Below are positions 4,543-6,920 of a DNA stretch of 6,920 bases, piece by piece (positions within the stretch are counted from its first letter, which is position 1; every line of letters starts with the position of its first letter). The position numbers and the translations under genes are program-made. Source of the DNA: Prevotellaceae bacterium. Lineage in GTDB: Bacteria > Bacteroidota > Bacteroidia > Bacteroidales > UBA932. The DNA is taken from positions 1-6,920 of the forward strand of contig JAIRLF010000163.1 of the NCBI GenBank assembly GCA_031259655.1. The letters run 5' to 3'. The notes below the pieces were generated by a model. The model did not search any database. It saw only the letters and a program-made list of their open reading frames with translations, and was not told where the DNA came from.

Positions 4543-6462
4543 ATGAAACAGATTATTGATTTTAGAAGCATCAAAAAAAGCCTGTATATTTCGGCTATTG
4601 CAGTAGCGTGTTTTGTAATCGGTTGCAATTCATCGTCGTCGAATGTCAATGCAGACGGAGACGGAGAAGACAAATACAATTCGCCTGCCGCCGAATGGCT
4701 TGCCGCGCAGGTGGACGAATATAGCCGGAAGCTATATGTTTACAGGGACTATTCCGATTCGCGCAACAATTTCACGCAGCGGGGTTTAATGATTGATGGA
4801 AATGTAGGAGAACCTCAAATGGACGAGGCTTCGCCGGTAGCTTTTTCGGGCATCACATCCATTAAAGTTAAAGCGCCGCTTAGATACGGGTGCTGGTCGG
4901 GCTATTATTTCGGCAACGGCATAATGACATCCGGCGGAGAACCGCAATTCAACTGGGGTGATTTCAGAGCCGGAATGGATTTACGGGGCGCTGTCAAGTT
5001 CGTTTTCCATGCCCGCGCCGAAAATGGACAGACAGCCCGAGTCAACTTCTTCATCGGAGGCGTTGGCGACGACAAACAATATCCTGATACCGATCGTAAA
5101 GAAACAGGCTACATAACGCTGACTCAAGAATGGAAACGTTTTGAAATCAAGCTGTCCAATGTCAACCTGTCATACATCTCCGGCGGTTTCGGATGGGTGA
5201 CAAATCTGAATAACAACAGTGACACCGACGAAATCACATTCTATCTCGACGACATCTACTACGAATTTACCAAGCCACATCCCGCGCCGGTTTTCCTTGC
5301 AAGCTACGAAGCTGTTCCGCTCGACCGGGAAGGCTATTTCATCAATTCCGCCGCTTACTCCTACGATTTGGCAATGACCGTGCTTGCGTTGAGCTATGCC
5401 GGTAAGCGCGAACAAGCCTGCAAAGTAGCCGACGGGTTGCTGTTTGCACTCTACAACGACCGGAAATTCAGCGTTTCGGAGCGTGGTCTCCGCAATGGCT
5501 ACAGCGCGGGAAATCCCGAATCTTTTCCGGGATGGGTTTCGGCTTCCGGCAAATCGCCTTTTGCAAAACTCACCGGATTTTTCGATATCGACAGCAAAGA
5601 ATGGTGGGAAGATTACTACAGCGATTCGTACTCTACCGGCAATAATGCATGGGCTATTATTGCATTTCTCGAAGTATGGCGGCAAACGGAAAAAATCGAA
5701 TATCTTAAAGCCGCCTGCGCAATAGCCGACTATCTCTATACCCTGAAAGACGAAGTAAACGGCGGATTTAAGGGCGGTTGGGAAGGATTCGACGACAGTC
5801 AGAAGAAAGCAGGTTACATCAGCACCGAGCATTGTATCGACATCTATAGCGCTTTTTCTCAATTAGCCTCGGCAATGGAAAAGATTAGCTATACTTCCGG
5901 TGGCCGAAATGCACAGTTTTACAGGAACGAAGCAGCATACGCCCGTGATTTTGTGATACGAATGTACGACCCCGAGCAGGGTCTTTTCTACACCGGTACG
6001 AAACCCGACGGCATAACTGTCAATGACGACGTTTATCCGCTCGACGTGAACACTTGGGGGCTGATGGCTTTCTATAACGACCCTGCTATCGACGTCCAAA
6101 AAATCTTGAACACAATCGAAAGCAGGTTTTCCGTGGACGGCATGTACGATTTCAACGACGACCGCGACGGCGTGTGGTGGGAAGGCAGTCTCCAAAAGGT
6201 TGTTGTCGAAAAGGTGTTGGGTAACGCTGCAAAATATAACGCACAGCTGTCGATTGCCAATGCCGCAGCCAACGCCGACGGCAGCATCACGGCGGCAAAT
6301 CGCGACGGCGTCAGCACAGGCATCTGGCTCGAAGGCGTAAACGCCGACGGCTCCATCAAAGGTAACGAATGGAAATACAACAAGCGCATCCATATCGGAG
6401 CCACAGCATGGCTTGCCATTGCACAACTCGGACGCAACCCGCTGGAAGTGTCCGAAAATTAA
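4543..6462 (+). CDS. Lipoprotein with jelly-roll-like domain and (alpha/alpha) six-hairpin glycosidase-like domain
   Basis: 639 residues. The N-terminus has a basic start, a hydrophobic core and a lipobox FVIGC with Cys28, followed by a Ser- and Asp/Gly-rich linker (NSSSSNVNADGDGED), as in surface lipoproteins. Residues about 85-240 form a beta-rich domain ending in TFYLDDIYYEF, typical of carbohydrate-binding jelly rolls. From about 243 to 639 the protein is helical with toroid-like repeats: YSTGNNAWAIIAFLEVW (363), STEHCIDIYSAFSQL (427), YPLDVNTWGLMAFYND (about 498), DRDGVWWEGSLQKVV (540) and HIGATAWLAIAQLG (617). These resemble six-hairpin glycosidase-type proteins that act on polysaccharide. 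I cannot assign a GH family; acidic residues in the STEH and GVWWEG motifs are candidates for catalysis. A role in glycan breakdown at the cell surface is inference. No SusC/SusD genes are in view. Confidence 0.9.
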   Translation: MKQIIDFRSIKKSLYISAIAVACFVIGCNSSSSNVNADGDGEDKYNSPAAEWLAAQVDEYSRKLYVYRDYSDSRNNFTQRGLMIDGNVGEPQMDEASPVAFSGITSIKVKAPLRYGCWSGYYFGNGIMTSGGEPQFNWGDFRAGMDLRGAVKFVFHARAENGQTARVNFFIGGVGDDKQYPDTDRKETGYITLTQEWKRFEIKLSNVNLSYISGGFGWVTNLNNNSDTDEITFYLDDIYYEFTKPHPAPVFLASYEAVPLDREGYFINSAAYSYDLAMTVLALSYAGKREQACKVADGLLFALYNDRKFSVSERGLRNGYSAGNPESFPGWVSASGKSPFAKLTGFFDIDSKEWWEDYYSDSYSTGNNAWAIIAFLEVWRQTEKIEYLKAACAIADYLYTLKDEVNGGFKGGWEGFDDSQKKAGYISTEHCIDIYSAFSQLASAMEKISYTSGGRNAQFYRNEAAYARDFVIRMYDPEQGLFYTGTKPDGITVNDDVYPLDVNTWGLMAFYNDPAIDVQKILNTIESRFSVDGMYDFNDDRDGVWWEGSLQKVVVEKVLGNAAKYNAQLSIANAAANADGSITAANRDGVSTGIWLEGVNADGSIKGNEWKYNKRIHIGATAWLAIAQLGRNPLEVSEN

Positions 6463-6489
6463 TTATAAACCGCTCCGAGAGGAGCATAA
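6463..6489 (+). repeat. Intercistronic hairpin element, copy 6
   Basis: GCTCC (6472-6476) pairs with GGAGC (6481-6485) around a GAGA tetraloop, one base shorter than copies 3-5. Outer TTAT (6463-6466) and ATAA (6486-6489) are kept. The conserved AATTATAAACC begins at 6461, so it overlaps the TAA stop of the upstream gene. The upstream ATG of copies 3 and 4 is replaced by ATT, so there is no leader peptide. It lies 17 nt before the ATG at 6503. Confidence 0.8.
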
Positions 6490-6502
6490 AAACAGTAAAG
6501 AA

Positions 6503-6920
6503 ATGAGTAAAGTAAAAGTATTTGTTACAATGAGAATATTGATTATTGTTGCGGTATGCGTTGGATTGTTGATATTCGTTACCCGCGGGCAGTATAAAGG
6601 AGTGTTGGTTCCGGCATTTGACACCAATACTTTAAAGTGGGGTTATGCCGACACAACAGGTAAAGTAGTTATCCCTTTGAAATACGAATGGGTAGAACAT
6701 TTTTCCGAAGATCTGGCAGGGGTGAAATCAGATGGCAAATTCGGATTTGTGAACAGAAAGGGTAAAGTAGTTATCCCTTTGAAATACGAATCGATAGAAC
6801 GATTTTCCGAAGGACTGGCAATGGTGAAATCAGATGGTAAATACGGTTTTGTGGATAAAGATGGTAACGAAGTTATCCCATTGAAATACACGTCGGCGAC
6901 ATTGTTTGTCGAAGGACTGG
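6503..6920 (+). CDS. Second WG-repeat protein (3' truncated by window edge)
   Basis: The frame is open to the right edge (139 codons visible). The first ATG at 6503 has the standard 17-nt distance from hairpin copy 6, so I prefer it over an ATG at 6530. Residues about 11-27 (RILIIVAVCVGLLIFV) are a hydrophobic signal or membrane anchor; I see no good lipobox, unlike the WG lipoprotein at 1417. From residue 45 it contains WG repeats (KWGYADTTGKVVIPLKYE, KFGFVNRKGKVVIPLKYE, KYGFVDKDGNEVIPLKY) with an exact 102-nt period (6659, 6761, 6863). The first two units are very similar in DNA, a sign of recent tandem duplication. Function is unknown; binding through the repeat surface is the family expectation. 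Confidence 0.88.
   Translation, partial: MSKVKVFVTMRILIIVAVCVGLLIFVTRGQYKGVLVPAFDTNTLKWGYADTTGKVVIPLKYEWVEHFSEDLAGVKSDGKFGFVNRKGKVVIPLKYESIERFSEGLAMVKSDGKYGFVDKDGNEVIPLKYTSATLFVEGL

Noticed and set aside
5170..5862. Minus-strand ORFs opposite the glycosidase-like gene (also 5863-6437)
   Set aside because: They are shadows of a clear + strand lipoprotein with domain motifs throughout.
786..6489. Hairpins as integron attC sites or CRISPR repeats
   Set aside because: There are no paired R/L box motifs or integrase gene, the stems are only 5-6 bp, and the spacing is gene-sized rather than a regular 30-40 bp.

Overview
The window looks like an accessory region of a Bacteroidota (probably Bacteroidales) chromosome. 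The evidence is a DUF6261-type protein, WG-repeat lipoproteins, starts preceded by A-rich leaders without Shine-Dalgarno sequences, GC-balanced genes separated by very AT-rich spacers, and short interspersed repeats of a kind often seen in this phylum. Everything recognisable is on the + strand. No plasmid, phage, transposase, tRNA, rRNA or CRISPR feature is visible.

Layout: (1) the 3' part of a DUF6261-like protein with a C-terminal surface-type beta domain (3-689); (2) a spacer with a long imperfect palindrome (705-767), then a small MGxFDF-start protein with a C-terminal zinc ribbon (832-1320); (3) a WG-repeat lipoprotein with about 15 repeats (1417-3120); (4) a spacer with two copies of an ~80-bp repeat, then a mini ankyrin protein (3326-3637); (5) another copy of that repeat, then a small secreted protein of unknown function (3784-4383); (6) an AT-rich spacer, then a lipoprotein with an N-terminal jelly-roll-like domain and a C-terminal six-hairpin (alpha/alpha) glycosidase-like domain (4543-6462); (7) the 5' end of a second WG-repeat protein, cut by the window edge (6503-6920).

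The most striking feature is not a gene. Each of the six junctions between genes carries a short GC-rich hairpin (core GCTCC / GGAGC) in an AT-rich setting. In four of the six it ends 16-17 nt before the start codon of the next gene. Stem pairs covary, the loops start with GNRA sequences, and two copies encode the same ten-residue reading frame (MNYKPLRNGA) with synonymous differences. A second repeat family (~80 bp, four copies) sits at the 3' ends of genes and in one case supplies the last codons of the WG lipoprotein. Hairpins and 80-bp repeats together abut or overlap the stop codons of five genes. The unrelated small envelope or interaction proteins therefore look like a cassette-like array joined by repeated leader modules. 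Whether the hairpin controls translation, RNA processing or gene exchange cannot be decided from this sequence alone.
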